DNA of 64,000 nucleotides from Mariniphaga anaerophila (GCF_900129025.1 NZ_FQUM01000001.1:62001-126000); one strand, 5' to 3'; shown: positions 47,939-56,887, counted from the stretch's first letter. Program-made: numbers and translations. The notes: generated by a model from the sequence alone, not told the origin.

Positions 47939-47957
47939 ATTTAGAAACGTTCTAAAT
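47939..47957. promoter_or_regulatory. Palindromic operator candidate between the CxxC receptor and the cobalamin operon
   Basis: ATTTAGAAACGTTCTAAAT is an 8-bp perfect inverted repeat with a 3-bp centre. It lies 34 bp upstream of the minus-strand receptor ATG and just upstream of the plus-strand promoter at 47979, in the position of a repressor site. The size and symmetry fit a dimeric metal regulator, but I cannot say which family. Confidence 0.5.
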
Positions 47958-47978
47958 AGGAAATTGTTTTGTGATTAT

Positions 47979-47986
47979 TACTTTTG
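47979..47986 (+). promoter_or_regulatory. Bacteroidota-type -7 element for the first cobalamin operon
   Basis: TACTTTTG, an exact TAnnTTTG match, with TTG-containing sequence about 13 bases upstream; it places the transcript start just before the riboswitch aptamer. Confidence 0.6.
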
Positions 47987-47995
47987 TAGCGAAAA

Positions 47996-48175
47996 TGGTT
48001 TAACAAAATGGGAATCCGGTGAAAAACCGGAGCTGTACCCGCAGCTGTGAGCCTTTATGTAAGCGACAACTGAAGTCACTGCTCCCGGAAATAGGGGAGC
48101 GGGAAGGCCGTCGCCAATCGGGCAAGCCAGAAAACCTGCCGTTTTCAATGAAATGCTTTCGGGAATAAAAGCGAT
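47996..48175 (+). ncRNA. Cobalamin riboswitch 1
   Basis: The aptamer shows the B12-box and core: GGGAATCCGGTGAAAAACCGG, AGCTGTACCCGCAGCT (P5-L5), the GAAGTCACTG block, GGGAAGGCC, and GCAAGCCAGAAAACCTGCC. A trailing hairpin, GCTTTCGGGAATAAAAGC at 48155-48172, has a CGGG loop that can pair with CCCG (48038-48041) in L5, the kissing-loop element that couples B12 binding to expression. It ends 57 bases before the first gene at 48230. It should shut off the operon when B12 is plentiful. Confidence 0.95.
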
Positions 48176-48229
48176 GGTTTAAGTACCTGGTATTTTATTT
48201 CCCCGTGTATAAATTTTAAACTAAGGGGA

Positions 48230-50572
48230 ATGAAGAGAATTTTCATATTATATGTTTTCGTATTTGCGGCAAATATAGTGTTTTCGCAACAATCCGGATT
48301 CAGCCTGTTGGAGTATAAACCTGCGCCCGGGCAGCACATTAATCAGCAATATGTGGGAACGCCGGCAGCAGCGCAAAAAATGGCTGAAAATTTTAAAAGT
48401 CTGGTGTCGCTTGGCAGTTTTGGCGGCTATGTTATTTTGGCTTTCGAAGAACCGTGCCTCAATCATTCTGACAATCCTTACGGAATTGATTTTACGGTTT
48501 TCGGAAATGCATTTCCCGGCTCCTCTGAGCCCGGTGTTGTATGGGTGATGCACGACACAAATAAAAACGGATTGCCAGATGATACCTGGTACGAAATAGC
48601 AGGCAGCAGCTATTTTCATTCTCAGACAATCAACAATTACGAAGTTACTTATTCCAGAACAGATGGCCGGGACATTTTGTGGAAAGACAATCTGGATAAT
48701 ACGGGGCGGATTTTGGCCATTAGTTACAACACACAGGATTACTATCCGACAACTGACATTTTTCCGGAATATCCGCAGGCAGAAGTGGTTTTTGGCGGAA
48801 CGTTACTTGCAACCGAAATAGATTCATCTAACGTGCAGGAGATAAAAGTGTTGGCGCCGGCTTTTGGTTACGCTGACAACCGGCCGCAAAAACAAGGGGC
48901 AGAGTTATTTGTGCCCGATAATCCGTACACCAAAGAAATAGAAGGAGCGGGGGGAGACCCGGTGGATATTTCGTGGGCAGTTGACAAACAGGGGAATTAC
49001 GTTCATCTGGATGCTATTCATTTTGTGAAAATTGTTTCGGCAAACTTGGCCAACGCCGGGCGTTTGGGCGAAGTTTCAACCGACGTGTCGTGGGTGGAAG
49101 CTGTTTTGCCGCAGCCGGGAGTTTCGGGAAAGGAAAATCTGCTTGTCGTTTTTCCGCATCCTGCAAAAATGCTGTTGAACAACTCTTTTAAACTGGAAAC
49201 TGCTTATTTTGAAAAAGGAAGGAAAACTGATGCTGCGTTTTCTTTTCAGTCGCAAAACGAAGAAATTATACAGGCAACTGCTGATGGCCGAATCATCGCA
49301 GAAAGTTTGGGGAATACTGAAATTGTTGTTGCTGCAAACGACGAAACGGATACTTTAACTTTGAAAGTCGTCAGGCCGGAAGCAATTCAGTTGTTGACTG
49401 ATTTTTCGTCAGTTTATCCCGGCGATACGTTAATTCTGAATGCCCGGGTTATCGATAATGAACAGGGAAAACTAGATGTTCCGGTCAATTTTGTTCTTTC
49501 GGATAATACTGTTGGAAATATTTTTACCAAAAACGGGAAGGCTTATTTTGCGGCATCGTCCCCGGGAGAAACCATTGTTTCGTGCTCGGTTGAAGGTTTT
49601 TCCGTGAAAGAAGATCTTACGGTAAAAGTGCACTCTCCGGAAGATAAAATGCGGGTTTATTTTACACTGAAAACGGAAACTGAAAATGTGTTGCCTCGTC
49701 AGTGGATAGAGGTTGGGGCTGCAGACTTGAATAGCATGATTGAAAACCGGCAGTCAGATTATTCGGGAATTGAGCGCCCCGTACTTTTTAATGCCATAAT
49801 TGCTGGTTTGCAAAAGGCAAATGTACCTTTTGTTTTTAAAGACGATGACGCAGCGGATGGTAAGCTTTATCTGTTTTCGTTAGAAAATGACGGACTGTTT
49901 TCCAACGGATGGGGTGGAAAACTGGAGCCGTCGGCTTACGCACGCGCGTGGGTGGCTCGCTTAAACGGCAAGCAATATCTGAACAATTTTCACCAACATG
50001 AAATCTCTGATGGCGACACGGTGGACTTGTACCACGTTTCGGATATTTCTAATTCGTGGATTTATTCCTGTTTAACAAGCAATAACGATTCGGCGAAAAT
50101 TGGCGACGTGATCACCGTTTTGCTGGAGCAGGCAGCGTGCCAATACGTAAACGGAGAAATAACAGCATCTGAATTTGCTCCGGTTGCAAATGCCGAGATA
50201 ACAGCAGAAAAAACGCTTTACACCAACGAACAGGGTGAAGCTGCTTTTGTATTGGAGGCAGAACCTCCGTTAGTTGTTTATTCAGATAATAATGCTGTTC
50301 TGATTTCGAAAAAGATAACCACTGAAAGTAATTTTATAGCAAACCGAAAATATCGGGTGTATCCCAATCCGGTTAAAAAAGAGCTGGTAATTGAAGGTTT
50401 TTCCGGGGATGGAAAATTGAAACTTTTTTCGCCAAGTGGACAGCTCGTCGCTGAGAAGTCTGCTCATTCCGGCCCGGTTTGGTTCGACACATCGTTGCTG
50501 CCGCAGGGAATATATCTTTTGGTTATCGTTCATGAGAACAAAACAGAAACGCACAAAATCATTAAGCGATGA
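48230..50572 (+). CDS. Large T9SS-exported surface protein of the cobalamin operon
   Basis: A 780-residue secreted protein with signal peptide (about 1-20, NIVFSQ) and a T9SS type-A sorting domain (about 705-780, YRVYPNPVKKELVIEG to PQGIYLLVIVHENK). The N-terminal half (about 30-300; GGYVILAFEEPCLNHSDNPYGIDFTVFGNAF, DTWYEIAGSSYF) is a domain I know from Bacteroidota cell-surface proteins next to cobalamin receptors, with no known catalytic motif. Ig-like stretches follow (about 310-480) and a DUF4430-like part near 490-640. It is first in a riboswitch-controlled operon and overlaps the receptor gene by four bases. It probably captures B12 or a B12-bearing ligand outside the cell, but binding is inferred only from context. 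Confidence 0.8.
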   Translation: MKRIFILYVFVFAANIVFSQQSGFSLLEYKPAPGQHINQQYVGTPAAAQKMAENFKSLVSLGSFGGYVILAFEEPCLNHSDNPYGIDFTVFGNAFPGSSEPGVVWVMHDTNKNGLPDDTWYEIAGSSYFHSQTINNYEVTYSRTDGRDILWKDNLDNTGRILAISYNTQDYYPTTDIFPEYPQAEVVFGGTLLATEIDSSNVQEIKVLAPAFGYADNRPQKQGAELFVPDNPYTKEIEGAGGDPVDISWAVDKQGNYVHLDAIHFVKIVSANLANAGRLGEVSTDVSWVEAVLPQPGVSGKENLLVVFPHPAKMLLNNSFKLETAYFEKGRKTDAAFSFQSQNEEIIQATADGRIIAESLGNTEIVVAANDETDTLTLKVVRPEAIQLLTDFSSVYPGDTLILNARVIDNEQGKLDVPVNFVLSDNTVGNIFTKNGKAYFAASSPGETIVSCSVEGFSVKEDLTVKVHSPEDKMRVYFTLKTETENVLPRQWIEVGAADLNSMIENRQSDYSGIERPVLFNAIIAGLQKANVPFVFKDDDAADGKLYLFSLENDGLFSNGWGGKLEPSAYARAWVARLNGKQYLNNFHQHEISDGDTVDLYHVSDISNSWIYSCLTSNNDSAKIGDVITVLLEQAACQYVNGEITASEFAPVANAEITAEKTLYTNEQGEAAFVLEAEPPLVVYSDNNAVLISKKITTESNFIANRKYRVYPNPVKKELVIEGFSGDGKLKLFSPSGQLVAEKSAHSGPVWFDTSLLPQGIYLLVIVHENKTETHKIIKR

Positions 50573-52533
50573 ATCGGTTAAAACTATTTGTCCTTTTCGC
50601 TTTTGTAATGCTTTTTGTTTCTTCAAATGGGCAGAGTATTTCAGATACGGTTCGAATAAAAGAAGTGCAGGTGTTAGCCAAAAGGAAAGTTGAAGAGGCC
50701 GGGCTGAAAATTACACGCCCCGACTCGCTGCAGCGCGTTTCTTCGTTAACCATCGACCTTTCCGAATTGATTTCCGAATACTCGCCTGTGTTTATTAAAT
50801 CGTACGGACGAGGCTCGGCAGCCACGGCAAGTTTTCGTGGCACAGCGGCTACTCACACCCAGGTTTTGTGGAACGGAATGAATCTGAATTCGCCCATGCG
50901 CGGGTTTGCTGATTTGTCGTTGCTTCCGGTATTTTTTACTGATGAAATTTACCTGTTGCACGGAGGCAGTTCCATGACCAAAGGAAGCGGTGCGTTGGGG
51001 GGCAGTGTTCACCTGGAAAATACGCCTGACTGGAGTTCCGATTTTGGGCTTGAAGGATTGATGGAAACCGGTTCGTTTCAGTCGCGCAAAGGCTTTTTTC
51101 GATTGCAACTGGGCGGATTCCGGCTACAATCGTCCACCCGAATTTTCTACGATGGCTCCGAAAACAACTACCCGTTTTACAATTCCGGCATTCTTCCGCA
51201 TAAATCAGACACGTTAAAAAATGCAGGGTATTGGAAAGCCGGCATTCTTCAGGAATTTTATCTGCGACATCTCGATAATCAGTTTTCCAGTGTTCGGTTG
51301 TGGTTTCAAAAAAGCGACCGCAACCTTCCCCAGCTCATGTCTTACCAGGGAAGCGAACGGGATGAAGACCAAAAGGACGAGCAGTTCAGGGCACAGTACG
51401 ACTGGAAGAAATATTCCGATGGATTAAACTACCATTTCTTTTCGGGGGTGAATGCCACCTGGCTGGATTACTACCGGGCAACTCCCGCTTTTCAGTTTGT
51501 GAACGAAGACTCCCGAAGTAAAGAGTTCAGTTTTATGAACCATCTGCGCGTGTTTCGAAAGTTTGATGAAAAGAATTACGCTACGTTTACTATTGATGCC
51601 AACTATCACCAGGTGGAGGCCGTGGATAAGAAAACGGGAAACGGATATAAAAAGGATCGTCTGGAGACCAGTTTAATGCTGAATATGCATTTTAAACCAT
51701 CGGACAGGGTAGCAGGCTTTGTGTTAGTCCGCTCGGAAAATTACGATAAAAAGGTTGTTCCGTTAATCCCTTCTTTGGGGATTGAATGGCAACTTTTCAG
51801 GCGTTTTCCGGTTGTTATGCGTTCCAATGTGGCCCGCAATTATCACAAACCCACGCTCAACGATTTGTATTGGCTACCCGGCGGAAACCCCGATCTTTTG
51901 CCCGAAGACGGCTACACGGGAGATGTTTCTTTAGCAGGTGATTTTCTCGTGGGTATTTGGAGTTTGAAAAACGAGTTAACCGGTTTTGTATCAAAAATAG
52001 AAAACTGGATTACCTGGCAGCCTGCAGCCAACGGAGCCTATTATTGGGAAGCAAACAATGTAAAAGATGTTTTGTCGCGGGGAGTTGAATACCAATTTAC
52101 GGCTTCGCTTAACTGGAACAAAATTCAGTTTAATTCGGGAGGAAATTATTCGTTTACAGCAACCTCAAATATTGATGCCGCAAGGTCGGCAGACCAATCG
52201 CGGGGAAAACAGCTTATTTATATTCCCAAACACAAAGGAGGATTTTACGCCAGTGCTACCTGGCAGAAAATTACTGTTAAATACGATTTAAATGGTATTG
52301 GAAAACGTTATACAAAATCAAACAATCAGGAGTCTGATTTTGAGCAGGTATTAAATCCGTATTGGCTCAGTAAGCTTTCGCTGAATAAGCAACTGGAGTT
52401 GGACGATTTTTCTGCCAACCTGAAATTTACTGTGGATAACCTGTTTGACCAAACGTACCAAAGCATTTTGTGGCGGCCAATGCCGGGGCGTTTTTATACT
52501 TTTTCGGTTGCATTAAAATACAGAAAGCCATGA
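50569..52533 (+). CDS. BtuB-like TonB-dependent cobalamin receptor
   Basis: A 654-residue outer-membrane receptor with signal peptide (about 1-22, SSNGQS). The N-terminus has a TonB-box-like region, then the plug (about 40-150: DLSELISEYSPVFIKSYGRGSAATASFRGT, HTQVLWNGMNLNSPMRG) and barrel ending in SVALKYRKP. It lacks a carboxypeptidase-D-like domain. The size is close to BtuB, and the gene is in a cobalamin-riboswitch operon next to a BtuG-like propeller, as in Bacteroides B12 loci, so B12 import is the most likely role. It overlaps the gene before it and the gene after it by four bases each (ATGA). Confidence 0.9.
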   Translation: MNRLKLFVLFAFVMLFVSSNGQSISDTVRIKEVQVLAKRKVEEAGLKITRPDSLQRVSSLTIDLSELISEYSPVFIKSYGRGSAATASFRGTAATHTQVLWNGMNLNSPMRGFADLSLLPVFFTDEIYLLHGGSSMTKGSGALGGSVHLENTPDWSSDFGLEGLMETGSFQSRKGFFRLQLGGFRLQSSTRIFYDGSENNYPFYNSGILPHKSDTLKNAGYWKAGILQEFYLRHLDNQFSSVRLWFQKSDRNLPQLMSYQGSERDEDQKDEQFRAQYDWKKYSDGLNYHFFSGVNATWLDYYRATPAFQFVNEDSRSKEFSFMNHLRVFRKFDEKNYATFTIDANYHQVEAVDKKTGNGYKKDRLETSLMLNMHFKPSDRVAGFVLVRSENYDKKVVPLIPSLGIEWQLFRRFPVVMRSNVARNYHKPTLNDLYWLPGGNPDLLPEDGYTGDVSLAGDFLVGIWSLKNELTGFVSKIENWITWQPAANGAYYWEANNVKDVLSRGVEYQFTASLNWNKIQFNSGGNYSFTATSNIDAARSADQSRGKQLIYIPKHKGGFYASATWQKITVKYDLNGIGKRYTKSNNQESDFEQVLNPYWLSKLSLNKQLELDDFSANLKFTVDNLFDQTYQSILWRPMPGRFYTFSVALKYRKP

Positions 52534-53570
52534 AGCATTTGCTGAAAATAGCATTTTTACTCCTTTTCGCCTGGTCGTGCTCAGACGAACCGGTGGAAAC
52601 AGTTTATTTCGATCTTGATGCCGAAAATGGGATTTTTATTGCCTGCGAAGGAAATTTTATGTATGGAAACGGCTCACTTTCGTTTTATCATCCCGGCACA
52701 AAAAAGGTGACCAACCAGTTGTTTTACGCCCGAAACAATGCACCACTGGGCGATGTTGTGCAGTCTGTTGTGCGCCGTGGAAATTTGTTGTTTATTGTTG
52801 TAAATAATTCGGGGAAAGTGGTGGTGGTTGATGCAAAAACTGTGGAGTTTAAGGGAATTATCACCGGTCTCACCTCGCCACGTTACATCCATTTTGTTTC
52901 TGACGAGAAAGCATATATTTCTGACTTGTATGCTGACCATATAACCATTTTCAATCCCAAAACCTTTGAGATAACAGGTCGTGTAGAATTGAACGGACAC
53001 ACCTCGGAGCAAATGGTTCAGGTCGGAAAGTTTGTGTACGTATCTCATTGGGTAAACGGGGAGCACATTCTGGTAATTGACACAGAGCGAGATGAACTGG
53101 CGGATGCAATAAAAGTTCCGGCTCAACCCAAAGATTTGAAAGTGGATAAAAACGGGAAAATATGGGCACTGTGTGGCGGAAATTACGAGAATTCAATTGT
53201 AGATGAGCAGCCGTCTGCACTTGTTCGAATTGACCCGGAAACACGAACAATGGAACAAATTTATCGCTTCAGCGAAGGAATTTTTTCTTCGATCCTGGAA
53301 ATGAATGCTGCCCGCGACACGGTGTTCTTCTTAAACAACGGAGTTTCGAAAATGGCAGTGGACAGCCGCCGCTTGCCGGAGTCGGCATTTATTCCCGAAG
53401 GTGAAAGGCTCTTTTATAATTTAAGTGTTCATCCTGAAACCGACGAAATTTATATTTCCGATGCCATCGACTATACCCAGAACGCGGTGGTGTATAGGTT
53501 TTCTCCAAATGCAACGTTAACAGACTCTTTTAAGGTTGGAATAAATCCTTCGTGTTTTCTGTTTCGTTAA
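52530..53570 (+). CDS. BtuG-like surface beta-propeller lipoprotein
   Basis: A 346-residue lipoprotein. The open frame reaches upstream to a GTG at 52470, but ATG at 52530, which overlaps the receptor stop, gives a proper lipoprotein signal with the lipobox cysteine at residue 17 (LLFAWSCSDEP). The rest is a YVTN/YncE-type seven-blade propeller (blades such as KVVVVDAKTVEFKGIITG and HITIFNPKTFEITGRV). BtuG proteins of Bacteroides have this fold, stand beside BtuB at the surface and bind B12 very tightly. Position behind a BtuB-like receptor and a cobalamin riboswitch makes this assignment strong, though B12 contacts cannot be seen in sequence. Confidence 0.85.
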   Translation: MKHLLKIAFLLLFAWSCSDEPVETVYFDLDAENGIFIACEGNFMYGNGSLSFYHPGTKKVTNQLFYARNNAPLGDVVQSVVRRGNLLFIVVNNSGKVVVVDAKTVEFKGIITGLTSPRYIHFVSDEKAYISDLYADHITIFNPKTFEITGRVELNGHTSEQMVQVGKFVYVSHWVNGEHILVIDTERDELADAIKVPAQPKDLKVDKNGKIWALCGGNYENSIVDEQPSALVRIDPETRTMEQIYRFSEGIFSSILEMNAARDTVFFLNNGVSKMAVDSRRLPESAFIPEGERLFYNLSVHPETDEIYISDAIDYTQNAVVYRFSPNATLTDSFKVGINPSCFLFR

Positions 53571-53580
53571 AAATTAACAG

Positions 53581-53588
53581 TACTTTTA
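53581..53588 (+). promoter_or_regulatory. Promoter candidate for the second cobalamin riboswitch
   Basis: TACTTTTA, one base off TAnnTTTG, begins 11 bases after the BtuG-like stop and about 15 bases before the aptamer, so the DUF4465 gene probably has its own start. Confidence 0.4.
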
Positions 53589-53597
53589 TCCCGAAAT

Positions 53598-53776
53598 AGT
53601 TAAGGGAATCCGGTGAAAATCCGGAGCTGTACCCGCAGCTGTAATCCTGTTATGTTGGAAACAAACTCAGCCACTGTTTTTTTTAGAAAACGGGAAGGTA
53701 GTTACCAATCAGGGAAAGTCAGAAGACCTGCTGTTTCGAGATAAACAATATCGTAAGCTTTCGGGATTAAAAGCTG
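53598..53776 (+). ncRNA. Cobalamin riboswitch 2
   Basis: The same order of blocks as riboswitch 1: GGGAATCCGGTGAAAATCCGG, AGCTGTACCCGCAGCT, CAGCCACTG, GGGAAGGTAG and GAAAGTCAGAAGACCTGC. The trailing hairpin GCTTTCGGGATTAAAAGC (53757-53774) differs from that of riboswitch 1 at one base, and its CGGG loop can pair with CCCG (53632-53635) in L5. It ends 76 bases before the DUF4465 gene. Outside these motifs the two aptamers differ freely, so they are not a recent duplicate. Confidence 0.95.
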
Positions 53777-53850
53777 GAGGTAATTTACCTTAAATTTTTC
53801 CCATGGTTTTGGTATTGTAAAATGATTGTTTCACCACAAAAAATTTTACA

Positions 53851-54816
53851 ATGAAAAAATTTTACTTGTTAGCGGGCCTTTGGGCTGCCCTGTTTTCTGT
53901 TAATGCCCAACAAGTTGCAACATTTGAAGAAATTAGCCTGGAGCCGGGTTCGTTCTACAATGGCTCCGACGGAGCCGGAGGTTTTACAAGCGGAGGAATC
54001 TGGTTTCCTAACGATTACTATTCCGAGTACTTTAGCTGGAGCGGCTTTGCGGTGTCTAACTCTACAGATGTAACAACCCCCGGGTATGGAAACCAATACA
54101 GTGCGATAGCAGACGGCGGGGCTGAGAACTCTGAAAATTATGCGGTGGGTTATTACACTGGTGCATTAAAAATTGAATTTGACGAACCAACTCAAATGGT
54201 GGGTTTTCATGTAACCAATTCAACCTACGCGTATCTGGCCATTCGCGATGGCGACAGTTTTACAAAAAAGTTTGGCGGAACTGATGGAACCGATCCTGAT
54301 TACTTCAAGCTGCTGGTGTCGGGCAAAGATGAGTCGGGCAATCCAACGGACACAATCGACTTTTTTCTGGCTGATTTCAGGTTTGAAAATTCAGACGACG
54401 ACTATCTTGTTGATGATTGGGTTTGGTTGGATTTAAGCAGTCTGGGGAGCGTTACCGAGTTAAACTTCGGAATGGAATCGACTGACGTTGGTGAATGGGG
54501 GATGAATAATCCAACCTATTTTTGTATAGACAATTTTACGTTCGAAAACCTCAATTCTTCTGTAGCTTTTAATCCTGAAAACGACGCACTGAAAATTTTT
54601 CCGAATCCGGTAGTAGATAACTTTTCTGTTGAGCTGCCTGCTAACGCAAAAAGCATTATTCTGACTGAAAGCACCGGAAGAATAGTTTACCAGGAACAGG
54701 TAGCAAACAAGAGCAAGGTGCAGGTTTCAGAACTTGGCCGATTGGTTTCCGGTCTTTATTTTCTGAAAGTTGAAACAGATACCGGTTGGAGGACAGAAAA
54801 AGTATTAAAAAAGTAG
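53851..54816 (+). CDS. DUF4465 protein with T9SS tail, controlled by a cobalamin riboswitch
   Basis: A 321-residue secreted protein. After the signal peptide (about 1-19, VNAQQ) there is a single DUF4465 beta-sandwich (about 20-235, ATFEEISLEPGSFYNGSDGAGGFTSG, YSAIADGGAENSENYAVGY, DDWVWLDLSSLGSVTELNFG) and a T9SS type-A sorting domain (about 245-321, LKIFPNPVVDNFSVELP, VSGLYFLKVE). DUF4465 proteins occur in Bacteroidota B12 loci; their role is not settled in what I recall. The riboswitch directly upstream and the position after btuG suggest a surface B12-handling protein exposed through T9SS rather than as a lipoprotein. Confidence 0.85.
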   Translation: MKKFYLLAGLWAALFSVNAQQVATFEEISLEPGSFYNGSDGAGGFTSGGIWFPNDYYSEYFSWSGFAVSNSTDVTTPGYGNQYSAIADGGAENSENYAVGYYTGALKIEFDEPTQMVGFHVTNSTYAYLAIRDGDSFTKKFGGTDGTDPDYFKLLVSGKDESGNPTDTIDFFLADFRFENSDDDYLVDDWVWLDLSSLGSVTELNFGMESTDVGEWGMNNPTYFCIDNFTFENLNSSVAFNPENDALKIFPNPVVDNFSVELPANAKSIILTESTGRIVYQEQVANKSKVQVSELGRLVSGLYFLKVETDTGWRTEKVLKK

Positions 54817-55145
54817 ATAAGGCACTTTGCTAACTGCGCAGGTTTTTAATTAAAAAAACAGAAGAAAATCAGACGAAAAGTAAATATTTAACGTTAACTA
54901 TTTTGAGTATGCCCGACTGACAAATTAAGTGTTTCAATGTAATAAAATAAAAGTGCAAATAGCTTGATATAAAAAGCGTTAATGCTGTTGTTTGAATATC
55001 TTTGTGGTTAGATACTGAACGCATCAGAACAGTCGGACATCATTTTTAGTTAAAATTTGAATGAAAACACCATAAAAAGACAGAAAGGTATTTTGTTCTA
55101 TCCTGTAAAAACAGTTTATTTGTAAGCAAATTAAAAAAAGAGAAT
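54817..55145 (+). other. Spacer (329 bp) between the DUF4465 gene and slyD
   Basis: A/T-rich, with a TAnnTTTG match TATCTTTG at 54997-55004 that would start the slyD transcript with a leader of about 135 bases. No clear terminator with T run after the DUF4465 gene and no riboswitch motif. Confidence 0.5.
54997..55004 (+). promoter_or_regulatory. Bacteroidota-type -7 element for slyD
   Basis: TATCTTTG, an exact TAnnTTTG match, 142 bases before the slyD ATG at 55146. Confidence 0.45.
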
Positions 55146-55727
55146 ATGCTGGAGATATCAAAACATTCGATGGTAACCCTGACCTATGATTTACGCATCG
55201 ACGACGAGCAGGGCGAAGTCATAGAACAGGCAACAGAAGAAACGCCATTGCAATTTCTATATGGAGCGGGTACTATGTTACCCAAATTTGAGTCGCACTT
55301 GGCCGGGTTGAAACAGGGAGAGCCTTTCACTATTAAGCTGTCAAAAAAAGATGCTTATGGTGAAATCAATCAGGATGCCATTGTTGAATTGCCCAAAAGT
55401 GTATTTTTAGTTGATGGCAAGTTTGATGATGAACTGATTGCCGTTGGCAACAATGTTCCGATGATGAGCAGCAACGGTCAGCGTTTGAACGGAATCGTAC
55501 TTGATGTAAACGATGAAGAGGTTAAAATGGATTTCAACCACCCGCTGGCAGGAGAAGATCTTTTCTTTGCCGGAAAAGTGCTTGAAGTTCGTGAAGCTTC
55601 AGACGAAGAACTTGCACAGATTTTATCTGGTGGAGGTTGCGGTTGCGGAAGCGAAGGAGGCGGCTGTGGTGACGATAGTTGCGGCTCCGGACACGACCAT
55701 AACCACGGATGTGGGTGCGGTTGTTAA
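55146..55727 (+). CDS. slyD: FKBP-type peptidyl-prolyl isomerase, SlyD family
   Basis: A 193-residue cytosolic prolyl isomerase and metal-binding chaperone. The FKBP part (about 1-70 and 125-150; TYDLRIDDEQGEVIEQ, PLQFLYGAGTMLPKFESHLAGLKQGE) carries the insert-in-flap domain (about 70-125, VFLVDGKFDDELIAVGNNVPMM). The C-terminal 30 residues (about 164-193) are almost all Gly, Cys, His and Asp (GGGCGCGSEGGGCGDDSCG then HDHNHGCGCGC), as in SlyD proteins that bind nickel or zinc. A strong terminator follows, so it is probably a single-gene unit. Confidence 0.93.
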   Translation: MLEISKHSMVTLTYDLRIDDEQGEVIEQATEETPLQFLYGAGTMLPKFESHLAGLKQGEPFTIKLSKKDAYGEINQDAIVELPKSVFLVDGKFDDELIAVGNNVPMMSSNGQRLNGIVLDVNDEEVKMDFNHPLAGEDLFFAGKVLEVREASDEELAQILSGGGCGCGSEGGGCGDDSCGSGHDHNHGCGCGC

Positions 55728-55763
55728 AAGAGATTTTGATTATTTGTTCAGATTAATTAATTT

Positions 55764-55806
55764 AACCCCGTTTCCTTTCTGAAAACAAAAGGAGACGGGG
55801 TTTTTT
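55764..55806 (+). terminator. Intrinsic terminator after slyD
   Basis: AACCCCGTTTCCTTT pairs with AAAGGAGACGGGGTT with one mismatch, followed by TTTTTT. aroC starts only 7 bases later, so either read-through or a start inside the hairpin must supply aroC. Confidence 0.9.
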
Positions 55807-55812
55807 ATCGTT

Positions 55813-56886
55813 ATGAATACATTTGGAAAAATATTTCGTTTAACTTCATTCGGCGAATCACACGGCCGGGGTATTGGAGGCATTATTGACGGTTGTCCGG
55901 CCGGGTTGCAGCTGGATATCGATCTTATTCAAAAAGATTTGTCGCGCCGTCGTCCGGGGCAATCGAAAATTACTACACAGCGCAAAGAACCCGATCAGGT
56001 TGAGTTTTTGTCGGGTGTTTTCGAAGGAAAAACACAGGGTACACCAATTGCCTTTGCTATTTGGAACAAAGATCAGCACTCTAACGATTACAACGAGTTA
56101 AAAGACGTTTTCCGGCCGTCGCATGCCGATTATACCTACATGCAGAAATACGGAACCCGTGATCATCGCGGTGGTGGACGCTCGTCGGCACGCGAAACAA
56201 TTGCCCGGGTGGTTGCAGGTGCTATCGCCAAACAAATGCTCGTAAAAGCAGGAGTGTCAATACAAGCTTTTGTTTCGAGGGTAGGAGAGGTTGAACTGAA
56301 TAAACCCTACACCGAGCTGGACCTTTCGAGAACTGAAGATAACATGGTCCGTTGTCCGGATGCAGAAACTGCAGAAAAAATGATTGCCCGGATTGAAGCC
56401 GCTTCCAAAGATCGCGATACAGTGGGAGGAGTGATTACCTGTGTGGCCAAAGGCGTTCCGGCAGGGTGGGGCGAACCGGTATTTAACAAACTGCATGCTG
56501 ACCTGGGATTTGCCATGCTCGGAATTAATGCCGTAAAAGGTTTTGAATACGGTTCAGGTTTTGAAGGAACAAAACTTAGTGGTTCGCAACACAACGATGT
56601 ATTCATAAACACAGACAAAGGAATCCGTACGAAAACGAACAACTCGGGAGGCATTCAGGGAGGTATATCCAACGGAGAAGATATTTATTTTAAAGTGGCT
56701 TTTAAACCCATTGCTACTTTGCTTAAAGAACAACACACAGTAGATAAAAATAGTAACGAAATAACGATTACTCCTAAAGGAAGACACGATCCTTGCGTTT
56801 TGCCGCGGGCAGTGCCTATTGTTGAGGCTATGGCTGCGCTGGTTTTTGCCGATCATTTTTTGTTAAGTAAATTAAATTCCATTTAA
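55813..56886 (+). CDS. aroC: Chorismate synthase
   Basis: A 357-residue enzyme, the last shared step of aromatic amino-acid synthesis: conversion of EPSP to chorismate with reduced FMN. The family signatures are present: [18 protein letters not shown] near residue 14, the FMN-site [24 protein letters not shown] near 100-125, and [20 protein letters not shown] near 275. Length and order are normal. The stop is 1 bp from the start of the DUF134 gene, which suggests co-transcription. The start codon follows immediately on the slyD terminator. Confidence 0.97.
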   Translation: MNTFGKIFRLTSFGESHGRGIGGIIDGCPAGLQLDIDLIQKDLSRRRPGQSKITTQRKEPDQVEFLSGVFEGKTQGTPIAFAIWNKDQHSNDYNELKDVFRPSHADYTYMQKYGTRDHRGGGRSSARETIARVVAGAIAKQMLVKAGVSIQAFVSRVGEVELNKPYTELDLSRTEDNMVRCPDAETAEKMIARIEAASKDRDTVGGVITCVAKGVPAGWGEPVFNKLHADLGFAMLGINAVKGFEYGSGFEGTKLSGSQHNDVFINTDKGIRTKTNNSGGIQGGISNGEDIYFKVAFKPIATLLKEQHTVDKNSNEITITPKGRHDPCVLPRAVPIVEAMAALVFADHFLLSKLNSI

Positions 56887-56887
56887 T

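Noticed and set aside
52470-52529. Upstream GTG start for the BtuG-like gene
   Set aside because: It would place 20 extra residues before a textbook lipoprotein signal; ATG at 52530 overlaps the previous stop as in coupled genes.
54906-55040. CCGACTG / CAGTCGG repeat around the slyD promoter
   Set aside because: Only seven bases in each arm over 110 bp, not clearly more than chance.
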